Assembly (NCBI GenBank): GCA_016584305.1
Contig: JACEEZ010016409.1
Coordinates: 57,501-121,500, forward strand
DNA from: Chionoecetes opilio
Taxonomy: Eukaryota > Arthropoda > Malacostraca > Decapoda > Majidae
Direction of reading: 5' to 3'
Length of the DNA stretch: 64,000 bases
Under the pieces are notes generated by a model. It was not told where the DNA came from. It made no database searches and worked only from the letters and a program-made list of their open reading frames with translations. The position numbers and the translations under genes were made by a program. This document shows, piece by piece, positions 42,785-53,394 of this stretch (position 1 is the first letter of the stretch; each line of letters opens with the position of its first letter).

Positions 42785-43625
42785 ATATTTTGGCCCCGGG
42801 ATCCTCTTTCCGGGGCGGCCGTCTTTCACTCATCGTTTTTGAACCCCCATTTTCTGGGGGGGCGGAGGTGTGTGTCCTCTTTCAGCCTAGCCCCTCCTCA
42901 CAGTGCTCACAACCCCTCTACGGGAGAGCGCTGTGCTGTCGGTGTGCGGGGAATCAGTGGGGATTCCTGTGCGGGGATTCAGCCGTCCTGCCCTGCCCCC
43001 CCCCCCCCCCAACGCCACTCTGCCCAGCATCCCCTTCGGGTGAGGGTGTGGGTCGGTGTTGATGGAGGGCGATGCCCGGTTTGCTGTCGATTCCTGCTTC
43101 AACACATGGGGACCGGAGTGCGAGGATTCAACCGTCCTGCCCTGGCCCCCCCCTTCACGCCCCTCTGCCTCCTTCGGGTGGGGATGTGGGTCAGTGTTGG
43201 TGGAGGGCGGCGCCCGGAGTGATGTCGCTTCGTGGCTTTGGTCACTTGACTCCTCCATTCCCTGCCCTCTTTGCCTTCCTTGCCATAAAGGGGAGAGGGA
43301 GCGCGGTGATTCATGGTGCCTGAGGATTTCCGCCGCTGCCCCCCCCCCCTTTCGCCACTCTGCTTAGCCCCCCTTCGAGGGGGTGTGGGTCCGTGTTGGT
43401 GGAGGGCGGCGCCCGGAGTGCTGTCGCTTCGTGGCTTTGGCCACTCGACTCCTACCATTTCCTGCCCTTTTTGCCTTTCTTGCCAGGGAGGAGAGCGGGA
43501 GCGTGGTGATTCTTGGTGCCTGGGGATTCGCACCGCCCCCCGCCCCTTCTCCTCTCCGTGGGACGTGGCGGGGCGTGCGGCGGTTCGTGGCTTGCCTCGT
43601 CGGGGTGTGGTGCCAGGGTTTTTTA
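42785..43625. repeat. GC-rich degenerate tandem array 1
   Basis: Repeated segments such as GTGTTGGTGGAGGGCGGCGC (about 43194, 43396, diverged at 43050) and CCCTGCCCTCTTTGCCTTCC recur at spacings of about 140-205 bp, with C runs. Many overlapping ORFs on both strands result from composition. Confidence 0.8.
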
Positions 43626-44112
43626 TAAGTTGGTTGTTTCTGGTACCTTTGTTATTGAATGATATTAATTGGTTAGGATTTTACATTGATTACAACTGAA
43701 TTGAGAATTGAAACTTGTCTTATTACTTCACTATTTAATTATAGTACGAACACTTCTCGCTGCGGAGAGTACTGAAATGGGAATGAACTTAAGGGAAAGG
43801 GGTAGGGGTAGGAGTTAAGGAGTAAGGGGAAATGCTGCCACCAGCTCAGGCAAGTAGTTCTATGGTTTTACTTCCTGGGCACGTTTGAATAGATATATAT
43901 TAGATTTATCTTGGTAGTCGTGGTTGATACTTAGAATTACACCGAGTAAGGCTGAAACTCTTTTGGAAGTGTGGGGAATTACTGTCCTAACACAGAATAA
44001 TCACCTGAGGTTTCTACTAAATGACACAAGAACTATATTTGAAACATCATCCTATTTATTCATCCTGAATTATTATGTCTCTGGTTTGAGATCTCAGACA
44101 CACCTATAAGCT
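43626..44112. other. No gene seen
   Basis: AT-rich spacer between the GC-rich array and the 23-bp minisatellite. Confidence 0.4.
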
Positions 44113-44298
44113 CTAATCCAACACAAGAAAGCTCTCCAATCTGATACAAGAAAGCGCTCCAATCTGATACAAGAAAGCTCTCCATCCTGACACAGGAAAG
44201 CTCTCCAATCTGATACAGGAAAACTTTACACTCGGATACAAGAAAGCTCTCCAATCTGATACGGGAAAACTCTCCCCATCTGATAAAGGAAAGCTCTT
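44113..44298. repeat. 23-bp minisatellite, about 8 copies
   Basis: Unit CTCCAATCTGATACAAGAAA plus GCT; successive copies start at 44138, 44161, 44184 and 44207 with a few substitutions. ORFs through it are by-products. Confidence 0.93.
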
Positions 44299-45344
44299 AT
44301 GAGCATAACCTTCCTCACTGAATCCTATTAATGAATTAACATTCACTTATGTAACATACCGCTGAATACTTATAGTTATACATGGAAAATATAAGGGGGG
44401 GATATAAGAGTAAGAATGTTGTTTGCGTTTCACTTAAAAAACCATGTGACGGGTTTTTTGGTCAGACTGAGACGTCCGTCTGAGTCTGGAGAGAAGTGGA
44501 GAGACGACTCCGTTAATAACACTTATAAGGATGGGGCAGGCCTCCTATGCGTTAGTGAAACTGAACAACTGTACCTATATGAGAATATAGATAGATATAA
44601 TATAACAAGGAAGGGGGGGGGGGATAGGAGCGAGGTACCGAGGTCTTACCTGGAGAGAAGTGGAGTGACGACTGGCTCCCTCGAGGGTAACTAAGGCGAG
44701 GTTGGGATGAAAGGCGGGAAGAAGGGGAATGTTTGGATATCATGAACGGCTTCCCCTGAAGGGATTATCAGCCCATGAATGACTTTAATTAACTAATTAA
44801 ACAAGTATACATGAAATGGCTGCCTATAATACAGTTCTTCAACTTTGATATAGAAGAATTTAATATGTTTATTCTAATATCCGGGGAAAGTGTTATTTTC
44901 TTTCGTTCAAGCCTACGAACGCGTTTTTTTGAGAGACGAGGTAGTGGAGTCGAGACATAAATTTGGTCGACTTTTAATTTAGCAAATAACTCGACTAACC
45001 CATCCATTTATGAACGTGATCTGTCACTATTGTGTCTAGTTTGAAGGACATTAAGAATCTAAGAGTGTTCCTTGATCCGATAGGAGGGTGAGGAGAGGAT
45101 GAAAAGTTTTGAATCTCCTAGTTATCGATGATCGCGAAATAAGTGTCCCACGAATTTTGACTCGTACCCGGAATGTCGGGGGGGGGGAGGGAGTGAGGGA
45201 AGGGACGAAGATAGAAGTGAGAATGAAAGAAGGAAGATAAATTTCACGAGAAACGAAAAGATTGAATTGCTTACGGACATAACCCGGGAATTGTATGATA
45301 GGAATTCCCATCCTATCTCTTCCGAATAACGGGCATTACAGGGG
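44299..45344. other. No gene seen
   Basis: Mixed sequence. CTGGAGAGAAGTGGAG(A/T)GACGACT occurs twice (about 44489 and 44650), a short local duplication. No ORF of interest. Confidence 0.4.
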
Positions 45345-45930
45345 CAGGTGTGCTACGATGCAGTTTTGGCCTGGCTCCTCCTCCCGCCACTCTACCCCCC
45401 CTTCCTCCGGGATGGGCATTGGGTCGGTGGTTGAGGCGTCGCCTGGAGCTTTGTCTTTCGTGGCTTTGCTACTCAACTCTTCCATTCCCTGCCCTCTTTG
45501 CCTTCCTTTTCGAGGAGGGGACGAGGGAACGTGGTGATTCTTGGTGCCTGGGACTACGCCCCCCACCCACCCCTCCCTCTCTTCGGGTGACGGGGTGGGG
45601 TGTGCGGCGGTTCGTGGCTTGCCGCGTCGGGCTGGAGTGCGAAGATATAGTCATGGTCAGGCCCCTTCTCCCGCCACTCCACCCCCACCTCCGGGACGGG
45701 GAGTGGGTCGGTGTTGGTGGAGGCGCCCGGTGCTTTGTCGTTCGTGGCATTGCTACCTGACTCCATTTCTTGCCCTCTTTGCCTTCCTTTTCAGGACGGG
45801 AAGAGGGACGGTGGTGTTTCTTGGCGCCTGGGGCTCCGCCCTCTCCCCCCCCCCCTTTCCTCTCTCCGTTCGCGGCTGGGGGCGGGGCAGGGTGTTCGGC
45901 GATTCGTGGCTCGCACCATCCGGATACAAA
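45345..45930. repeat. GC-rich degenerate tandem array 2
   Basis: Two units of about 290 bp (TCCCGCCACTC at about 45373 and 45669; CCCTCTTTGCCTTCCTTTTC at about 45489 and 45773). Same family as 42785-43625: TGCGGCGGTTCGTGGCTTGC occurs in both. Confidence 0.8.
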
Positions 45931-45934
45931 ACAT

Positions 45935-47128
45935 AAGAACATAAGAAAATAAGGAAGCTACAAGAGGCCGCGAGGCCTACACGTGGTAGTTCCTGTCACC
46001 TAACACTACCTACATCCACCTTTCATCCCCATCCATGAACCTATCCAGCTCCTCTTTAAAGCTCCCTAATGACTCCGCACTAACTACCTGTCTACTGAGA
46101 CCATTCCATTCATTCACCACCCTATTTGTGAACCAGTTCTTCCCTATTTCCTTTCTAATTCTACGCTTTTCCAGCTTGAATCCGTTACTTCTTGTTCTAC
46201 CCTGGTTAAAAGCCGTAAGAAATTTTCCTACCTCTCCTTTATTAAATCCCTCTATCCACTTAAAAACTTTTATCAGATCGCCCCTTACTCTGCGTCTCTC
46301 GAGTGAGTGTAATTTTAATAACTTCAATCTCCTCTCATAACTAAAGTTACGCATCCCTTGTATCATTTTGGTCATCCTTCTCTGCAGTGTTTCTAACAAT
46401 TAAGGCTATATCCTTCCTGTAATATGGAGACCAAAACTGAACCGCATAGTCTAGGTGAGGCCTGACTAGAGCCAGATAAAGCTTTAGAATAACTTCCGCA
46501 CTTCTACTTTTAACACTTCTGGTAATGAATCCTAATACTCTATTAGCTCTATTTCTGGCCTCAATACATTGTTTCCTAGGTCGGAGGTCTGGGCTCACCC
46601 TCACTCCAAGGTCTTTTTCACCTTCTGATCTTTTCAGCGATACATTGCTTATGGTGTATCTATTACCAGGGTTTTTTCTACCAACATTCATAACGCTGCA
46701 TTTATCAATATTAAATTCCATCTGCCATCTGACTGCCCACTCATTAAGTTTATCTAAGTCTCCCTGCAATATGTTTAGTACATCAGACTGTGATCCAATA
46801 ATCCTACCTAACTTAGTATCATCAGCAAACTTGCTGATATCACTGCTAATCCCACTATCCAAGTCGTTGATGTAAATCAAAAATAGTAATGGACCCAAAA
46901 CAGACCCTTGTGGAACTCCACTTGTCACCAGTCCCCATTCAGATTTAGAACCATTAATTGTAACCCTTTGTTGCCTATTACTTAGCCAAGTTCTGATCCA
47001 ATGAAGAACCTTCCCATCTATTCCATGAGCCGTAACCTTATTTAAGAGTCGCTCGTGTGGTACTTTGTCAAATGCCTTACTAAAGTCCAGATATATTATA
47101 TCATAATCCTTATCATTATCTGCCGTCT
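45935..47128 (-). mobile_element. 5'-truncated LINE with short 3' UTR
   Basis: Minus strand. Starts in the RT domain near 47128, where unrelated sequence begins, and ends in a short 3' UTR (GGAACTACCACGTGTAGGCC...) and an AT-rich tail built of TTCTTATGT units (45935-45955). The same tail is at 14295-14370, and a fragment is at 5120-5322. Confidence 0.88.
46010..47128 (-). pseudogene. Reverse transcriptase of the truncated LINE
   Basis: Frame 1 (47128-46347) contains IIYLDFSKAFDKVPHERLLN (first catalytic Asp), TSGVPQGSVLGPLLFLIYIN, FADDTKLG (catalytic Asp pair), and the thumb ending LYLALVRPHLDYAVQFWSPY. A single frameshift near 46395 moves to frame 2 (46399-46010): LQRRMTKMIQGMRNFSYERR and NWFTNRVVNEWNGL. 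Endonuclease is absent. Well preserved apart from that, so fairly young. Confidence 0.9.
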
Positions 47129-48376
47129 CATAAACGTTTTCAGCCCTTCTCCCCGGGGAGCTTCTTGGGATGAATAGGACTGTCTGGCGTCTGCCGGGGA
47201 TGGCTGGTGCCGGCGCGTGACTGCCAGACGTGTTCTTCTTCTTAATAGTTAGTTCTTTTCTGCAATGGTGCAAGTTTCTAGTGCAGCCTGGTATTAACCA
47301 GATGTGGGATAAGGTTGCCGGATTACCCAGGGATTACCCTGGGGCTACATTCAGAGAGGCTAACGTCCATGCTTCACGACCTAGTGACATCCATCAGCTG
47401 TTCTGGCATTCTGCAGGCACATTGATGACGTACTTAAAGACGTTAAGCTGTCAAAACATAGCGACCACGGTAGGGGTAGCGTAGAGCACGCAATATACAT
47501 AAAAATACTCATAAATTGAGTATATATGATGCTTTCTGACTCAAGAACTGAACAGGGCAAGTATACAAATGAAATTAGGCCATAAAACAATCTCCTACAC
47601 TCGTGGTGAGTTTATTATGAGTTTGTTATGGGGTGATGGGCCGAGTGGTGAACGGCGGCACCTCACCCAGACCACCTCGCTTCACCACCCCGGCGGGTAG
47701 CTGCCACTAACCGCCACGCGTCAGACTGAAGGTATAATGGCTCCCTTTTCCTTAATAAAACCCCAAGCCCTTGTCCATCCAGCCGTGATGGGTATCGGGT
47801 GTTAGCCTTGGTTTGTGACCCGCCTCCCGGGGTGGTTGCTTCCCCCAAATGGCAGGAAGACCAGTTACGAATAGAGAGATTATCAAGCGGAAAAGATCAC
47901 CCATAGTGACACCGTAGCGCCACTGCCATATCTCGTACCAGAATCCCCGCGAGCTCCGGGTTGTAGAAATCGAGGAAGTTAGTTAAGCTAAACACCGTGC
48001 CCTTTAACTCTTTCTGAATGTCTGCCCTGGGTGGCAATAGATCCTATCTAATAGCTAGTGCACTAGCTATGTCGTGGACCCAAAAATAGGCTTTTCATAC
48101 TTCAAAGCCGTCATTTTCAGTTTTTGAAAAGAAAAAATCACAATAAAAACAAGAGGAGAGATGGAAGAAAATTATCTTAACCAAGTTGTTACCAAGGTTC
48201 AAATCTGTTATTTCGCACCTAACTGAATGATATGGTAAGCTATGGTTCAATGTCATATTTTGTTTTAAAGATTGCCTTTTTCTTTACTAATTATATTCAC
48301 TACAGTGGATATAAACATTGAAATGAAATAATTTCTGGTGGAATCTAATATACTATAGGAGTAGCCGTGTGTCTGT
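47129..48376. other. No gene seen; includes SINE-body fragment
   Basis: At about 47640-47860 a diverged copy of the SINE body (GTTAGCC...GGTTTGTGACCCGCCTCCCG) is visible. The rest is unrecognised. Confidence 0.5.
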
Positions 48377-49043
48377 GTGTGTGTGTGTGTGTCTGTCTGT
48401 CTGTTTTGGATAGCCAAAACTGTAAATTCAATTTTGATGAGAGTAGGCTAAAAAAATTGCAAATAAATCGTAGGTGGAAAGCGGCTTAATCCCATGTCGA
48501 TTGATTAATTTTGAAAGGGGGTTTTTGGGCTAAAACACTTTTAGGGAGTATTAGATTACAGGCAAAACTCTGCGGTAACGCCTTGCCGCATTTCACAAAC
48601 TCAGTAGACTCATGGACCTACCGTTTGTATTCATCTATAGTCGCCCCACCTCAACTTGGTCTCGCGGGTGGGGTGGGTAGATTACTGCAGTGTTGTCACG
48701 TTCATCGTTGACAGGCTGACGAGGACCCTCTGTCATACTGTTAGCTATTACATTAACTATTTTTTAATCATATAGTTTTATAATACGGCTGCGGTTTTGT
48801 GAATGGCTTGCGATTTGATGGTAAAACAACGAGTCTGTCTACTTTCCATTACATTTGGCATGGCAGCACATGCGACTTTGCGAGCAGGTCAGGAGTAACC
48901 TGACCCCACCACAACCCCACCCCTCATTCTTTCCCTCCTTCTCTCCTTCCCTCCTTCTCTCCCTCACTCCCTCCTTTCCTTCCCTCCTTCCCTCCTTCCC
49001 TCCCTTCCTTCCTTCCTTCCCTCCTTCCCTCTTCCCTCCTTCT

Positions 49044-49117
<74 letters not shown>
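48377..49117. repeat. Microsatellite cluster: (GT)n and CCTT/CCCTC tract
   Basis: Short GT run at 48377-48392, polypyrimidine CCTTCCCT tract at about 48915-49042, then (GT)n at 49043-49117. Unique sequence between 48393 and 48914 shows no gene. Confidence 0.9.
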
Positions 49118-49119
<2 letters not shown>

Positions 49120-49641
49120 TCATCTAGTTATATTCATCTAGTTGTAATTTTACAGGGCCAGAGCAACGCTCGTATGGCCCCGTCTCCATATCAACATTTT
49201 TTTATTTTTTTTTATCATTCATCCTTAGTGCTTAGTTTTGGCCGAAGCCAGCACCCCGGAGAGCAGGTCACAAACCCCGGCTAACACCCGGTACCCATTC
49301 ACTGCTGGGTGGACAGAGGTTTGGGTTTTAAAGTAATCGTCCAGACCATTTCATCATTCCTGATTTAATGCAATCAAATCATAGCCATTAACGAGTATAT
49401 CAACAATACGTCGTCACTTTTTGTATCCAGTCAGCCGTTTTTAAATAATCCGCAATCAAAATCTGCAAATTCCCCGAGTTTTCAAAACGCTCTCAAGGTT
49501 TGCAGACGCTCAGGCTCAGGCTCGGTGACATAGCATCAGGGAGGCTCATCTTCCCGCGCTTGATCAGAGAGGCACGTAAACACAGAGATAAATATAGTAC
49601 TTGAAGATATTTGGGTGTTTCTGATAGATTTGTTTTGCTAA

Positions 49642-49712
49642 ATGCCACATGCATGCATCCTTTATGGGTGCAGCAAGACAGCTGTGCCTTTCGAGAAAAG
49701 TTTGCACACGGA
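49642..49712 (+). pseudogene. THAP domain N-terminus, truncated
   Basis: ATG at 49642: [20 protein letters not shown] then LHT. Same start as 22724 with better sequence (C-x4-C, AVPF). The THAP sequence ends after 24 codons, where an internal deletion joins unrelated sequence. Confidence 0.65.
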
Positions 49713-50104
49713 AAGGAGTGGCGTGTGTAGGAGTGGAGTGGCGGAGTGGCGTGTGGTGATTCATGCCTATAGTGTGTTGAGGCGAGCAGTTGTGTTGAGA
49801 AACGGTGTGTAGTGAGGGTAGCGATGGACCACCACGACTGTGAGGCTTTGCCTCTTAACAAGACTAAGTAAACCAAGTAAACCAGTTGTGGAGTGGGCGT
49901 GCCCTGTGGTGAGAGACCCTGTGGTGGTGTGGCTGTCACACTTTCTGCCTTCCCGCCCCGCATATTTTCCAACTCTATGCTGTAGTTAATGCTAGTATGT
50001 GGTTTCCGAGTAAGGGACGTTTGACTGTAGCTCCAAAACTAACCATAGGATTTTCTCGAAAGTACCTTCATTGTGATTCCCACACACACATGGTTTAACC
50101 TTAT

Positions 50105-50347
50105 TTACCAATCCATGTTTTGGAGAAGTGCCAGGTCCTCCTGCTGAACCTCAGGCTCTGCTAACACCTGTTCATCCACCTCGTACTCGGGCTCAAACAT
50201 ATAGGATCCCATGACAATCTGAGGTTCGTTTTCCTCATAGTATACGCGACCAGCGTCATTTCTTTCGGTGTCAGATTGAGCATCGTACTCTAGATCTGTC
50301 ACAGCGACAGATTCACTGTCTGACACCGAAGTACAATCGCTCATCAT
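50105..50347 (-). CDS. Acidic ORF in the THAP element, probably a first exon
   Basis: 80-codon minus-strand frame starting MMSDCTSVSDSESVAVTDLE, strongly acidic, with GSYMFEPEYEVDE and ending LLQNMDW. The end coincides with a donor-like GATTG|GTAAAT, so splicing onward is likely. The MFEPEY...NMDW arrangement resembles segments just before P2X7-type Cys-rich domains found in transposon-associated arthropod proteins. That link is from memory and unproven. It could also be a chance open frame. Confidence 0.45.
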   Translation of the reverse strand: MMSDCTSVSDSESVAVTDLEYDAQSDTERNDAGRVYYEENEPQIVMGSYMFEPEYEVDEQVLAEPEVQQEDLALLQNMDW

Positions 50348-50608
50348 AACATTTGCCGACAGGTGTCAGACAGAGTGTCTGCGGGCGTCCCTGTTCTGAC
50401 GTCATCAATAACAGTCGTAGCCCTGTTGGAGGGAAGATTTTTTTTTTCGCGCGCTTTTTACAAAAGTCGTGTTTTTACGGAAATAAGGCCTGGAAATCAA
50501 TTATTTTTGGTGGATTAGGTGTTTTGAATGTCGCTCAATTCAACATAATTCGGCAAAAAAAATTTAGGTCTGGACGATTACTTTAAGGAAACAGCCCATC
50601 TGTTTCCG

Positions 50609-50676
50609 CTCCGCCCGGGGATCGAACCCGGGACTTCTCGGTTGTGAACCGAGCGTGCTTCCCCTACAATACGGAG
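50609..50676 (-). ncRNA. tRNA-Val(CAC)-like SINE head
   Basis: On the minus strand: acceptor CTCCGT pairs with GCGGAG, anticodon stem CTCGG/CCGAG with loop TTCACAA (anticodon CAC), and T arm CCGGG/CCCGG around TTCGATC. 68 nt. The D arm is worn and the SINE context shows it is a SINE head, not a tRNA gene. Confidence 0.75.
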
Positions 50677-50678
50677 TA

Positions 50679-50682
<4 letters not shown>

Positions 50683-50761
<79 letters not shown>

Positions 50762-51275
50762 TCGCTTATAGGAAGCATAGTGATCCTTCCCTCCTTCCCT
50801 CCCATCCCTCCTTCCCTCCTTCTCTCCTTCCCTCCTCCTCTCCTTCCCTCCCTCCCTTCCTTCCCTCCTTCCTCCCTCCCTCCCTCCCTCCATCTCTCCT
50901 TCCCTCCTTCTCTCCCTCCCTTCCTTCCTTCCCTCCTTCTCTCCTTACCTCCTTCTCTCCCTCCCTCCCTTCCTTCCTTCCCTCCCTCGATCCCTCCCTC
51001 CTTCCCTCCCTTCCTTCCCTCCTTATCTCCTTCTCTCCCTCGATCCCTCCCTTCCTTCCCTCCTTCCCTCCATCCCTCCTTCCCTCCTTCTCTCCTTCCC
51101 TCCTTCTCTCCCTCCCTCCCTCCCTTCCTTCCCTCCTTCCCTCCCTCCCTCCTTCCCTCCCTTCCTTCCCTCCTTATCTCCTTATCTCCCTCCCTCGCCT
51201 CCCTTAGCCTCCCTTCCTTCCCTCCTTCCCTCCCTCCCTCCTTCCCTCCCTCCTTCCCTTCCTTCCTTCCCTCTT
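50683..51275. repeat. (GT)n plus long CCTT/CCCTC polypyrimidine tract
   Basis: GT tract 50683-50761 with two GC steps, then about 490 bp of nearly pure pyrimidine (50786-51275) made of CCTT and CCCTC units. On the minus strand the tract reads as a Glu/Gly/Arg/Lys frame of 200+ codons, a by-product of 4-bp units. Confidence 0.95.
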
Positions 51276-51410
51276 TGGTCACTCCACTGAGGTCAGAATT
51301 CCTCAGAATTATTGAGGTGAGGAGACCTTGCGGGAGTAGTGGGGTGATGTGGCACCACCGCGGACTTGAGCCGCTCCACCCGAGAGACCAGCCAGCGGTG
51401 GTTTGAGTAT

Positions 51411-51571
51411 TGATCAAGGGGTGTCTAGATGAGAGACACACACAGGAAGCCGTAGTCTATCTTTATTGGAGCGTACAGAGCAGCACGTCTCCGTGCTTAG
51501 CGAACCCGAGTCTAACTGACGCTGCTCCCCTATGTAGGGATGCCAGCGCTCACCATACAGTATATCCTACA
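51411..51571 (-). repeat. 3' LTR
   Basis: 161 bp, sense TGTAGGATATAC...TTGATCA (TG...CA), with an AATAAA polyadenylation signal at about 51460. Base-for-base identical to 56218-56378 as far as I can read. Confidence 0.95.
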
Positions 51572-51586
51572 ACTTCCCCTCCCCGG
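51572..51586 (-). other. Polypurine tract
   Basis: Sense GGGGAGGGGAAGT directly before the 3' LTR, the usual plus-strand primer of reverse transcription. Confidence 0.85.
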
Positions 51587-51900
51587 AGATTATACAGGGG
51601 CAAGACAATGGCAATGAATAATCAGTGTAACAAAACCACAAAGAAAACATGATGGCCCGTTACAAAAGTAAAATATAACGCAGGTGCCTATGCTAGATAG
51701 GTACTGACGGGCTAGTATACGTCCTCTCATTCTTGTACATCAACATAGTAAAACACAGCTTTGCCCGCAGTGCTAGTAACTTAACATAACACACAACATG
51801 TCCTCATACTTAACACTAAACCACCTTCACTCAACATAGTCATTTAACCATCCAGGCCTAGCCACACAGCGGCGAGGGCGGCTGGGCGCGGGAGTGTGTA

Positions 51901-52347
51901 TCAGCGAGATGCCGGATGGAGTTTGCAGCGGCATGTGATCCTGCGGTGATAGTGCAGCACCCGCGACCTTGGAGGTACTGTTGGGCTGGAATGTGGGCGT
52001 AGCAGCGGCTTGAGGTGCTTGCGCGTACGTAGCGACAGCCTGCCACTTCCATCAAGCTTTATTAGGTATTGCCTGTTGTCTCTCGCCTCTACAACAATAC
52101 CTGACCTGTCCCAGGTCTTATTAGCTTGATTCTGCACCAGCACACCGCTACCAGGGGTGATGGTGGAGCGAAAATGCCCACTTGCGTGATCCTTCACCAC
52201 ACTGTTGTGTCTGGCTACCTGCCGCTCTCGTTCACGCAGTGTGCGCCCCCAATGTTCGTCCACCCTGAAGTTTTGCGAGATGGCAGGAACACCATCACGT
52301 AGCTGACGGCCCCGTTGCCAGCTGCGCCGGGGACTTATCAATGTCAC
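51901..52347 (-). pseudogene. Integrase C-terminal region (GPY/F-like)
   Basis: Frame containing RTLRERERQVARHNSVVKDH, then TITPGSGVLVQNQANKTWDR, SGIVVEARDNRQYLIKLDGS and LRTRKHLKPL, the chromatin- or DNA-binding tail of Gypsy integrases. Offset by a frameshift from the core. Confidence 0.85.
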
Positions 52348-53394
52348 GGAGGGGAGTATTTAGGTACTGCAACAGAGCGAGAGCAACTTTGTCACTGTAG
52401 AGGCTTCCGCTCGCTCCTATGTTACCCCGCAGCACTCTCTTCGCAGATTTCACTGCAGCTTCTGCCCGCCCGTTACTCTGCGGGTAGTGAGCAGAGGAGA
52501 GGCGCACAGTTACGCCCCATCTCTCGAAGAAGGCAGTCATTTCTTCACTCACTAGATTAGTTCCGCCATCCGTCGATATTTGCTCAGGCGCGCCCCATCT
52601 CGCAAAGTAGAGCCTCAGCTGCCTCACAATCTTGTTCGAGGTTGCACCACTGGGCAGCTGCGCTACCTCAAGCCAGCCAGTTAGCCTGTCAGCATAAGCC
52701 AAGTATGAGCACCCGTCCAGCTGGAAGACGTCCACCACTGTCTGCTGGAAGGGATACTCAGGGGCTGGCGTGAGGATCAGCGGCTCAGGTGGCTGTGATG
52801 GTGCGTAGGCGTCACAGGTGTCGCAGGAGGACCGGTGGTGCTGCAAATCCCTTCCAGGCCTGGCCAGTACACCGTCTGCCTGGCCCTTCTGAGCATGGAA
52901 TCCAGGCCTTGGTGGCTTGCATGCAGGTTTGCTGCCACTTGATGGCGCAGCTCCTCAGGGATAACCAAACGCACGTGCCCTTGGTCATATACGTAGGTCA
53001 CCAAGCCACGTGACACCGACAATCTATCCCTGACACCGTAGAATGGCCGCAGGCATTCAATCTCCTGCGCTCTGTGGGGATGCCAGTCGCTTGCCAGCAC
53101 TTTAGCCACCAACAACTGGTATGCCGGGTCCTGCTGTGATGCCTGAAGGACCACTCCCTCATCCAGGGTGAGACACTCGTTAAAGTTCAGGGCTGCCACG
53201 GTGGCTGCAGCCCTTGCCCCTGCCAGTTCCTCCCCCTGCTCTTCATCCTGTCCATCGGGTGGCGCTTTGAGTGCAGGGTATCTCGAGAGGAAGTCGGCTG
53301 CACAATTCTTTCTACCGGGCAGGTAGCGGATAGTGAAGCGGTACTGAAGCGTCTTCTCCTTCAGGCGGAAGAGCCGCGGGTTCACTATATCCAT
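52295..53394 (-). pseudogene. Integrase (zinc finger and DDE core), frameshifted
   Basis: Starts at the end of RNase H (YLPGRKNCAADFLSRYPALK in 52777-53394). HHCC finger: H-A-S-H in NLHASHQGLD and C-D-T-C in SSCDTCDAY, divided by a frameshift near 52830. Core in 52295-52846: catalytic Asp in TVVDVFQL, Asp in QISTDGGTN, Glu in QSNGRAEAAVKS. All three catalytic residues are present. Confidence 0.9.

Larger units (their letters stand above)
49332..50582. mobile_element. THAP-domain DNA transposon (Kolobok-like), TTAA-flanked
   Basis: TIRs AGTAATCGTCCAGACC and GGTCTGGACGATTACT, with TTAA at 49328-49331 and 50583-50586. The uninterrupted SINE at 56551-56560 has a single TTAA (GGGTTTTAAGGAAAC) at this site, proving the target duplication. 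It contains a THAP start on the plus strand (49642) and an acidic ORF on the minus strand (50105-50347). A TTAA target plus THAP fits Kolobok better than piggyBac or P. 1251 bp; internally deleted. Confidence 0.82.
49118..50676 (-). mobile_element. tRNA-Val-like SINE, split by a DNA transposon
   Basis: Two halves, 49118-49331 and 50583-50676, form one SINE read on the minus strand: tRNA-like head (50609-50676), GGAAACAG linker, body with GGGGTTTGTGACC and GGCTTCGGCC, and the 3' part ending CTGGCCCTGTAAAATTACAA and CTAGATGAATA. An intact copy is at 56384-56645. The interruption is the TTAA-flanked element 49332-50582. Confidence 0.88.

Noticed and set aside
42790..43699. Overlapping ORFs of 80-144 codons on both strands
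   Set aside because: GC-rich degenerate repeats lacking stops by composition; no domain, and frames are not conserved between units.
45350..45944. ORFs of 130-157 codons on both strands
   Set aside because: Same GC-rich repeat family as above; frames differ between units.
50609..50676. Functional tRNA-Val(CAC) gene
   Set aside because: Worn D arm, and the identical context (linker and body) at 56578-56645 identifies both as SINE heads.
50578..51441. 287-codon Gly/Glu/Lys/Arg ORF and opposite-strand Ser/Pro/Phe ORFs
   Set aside because: By-products of the CCTT/CCCTC tract and GT repeats.
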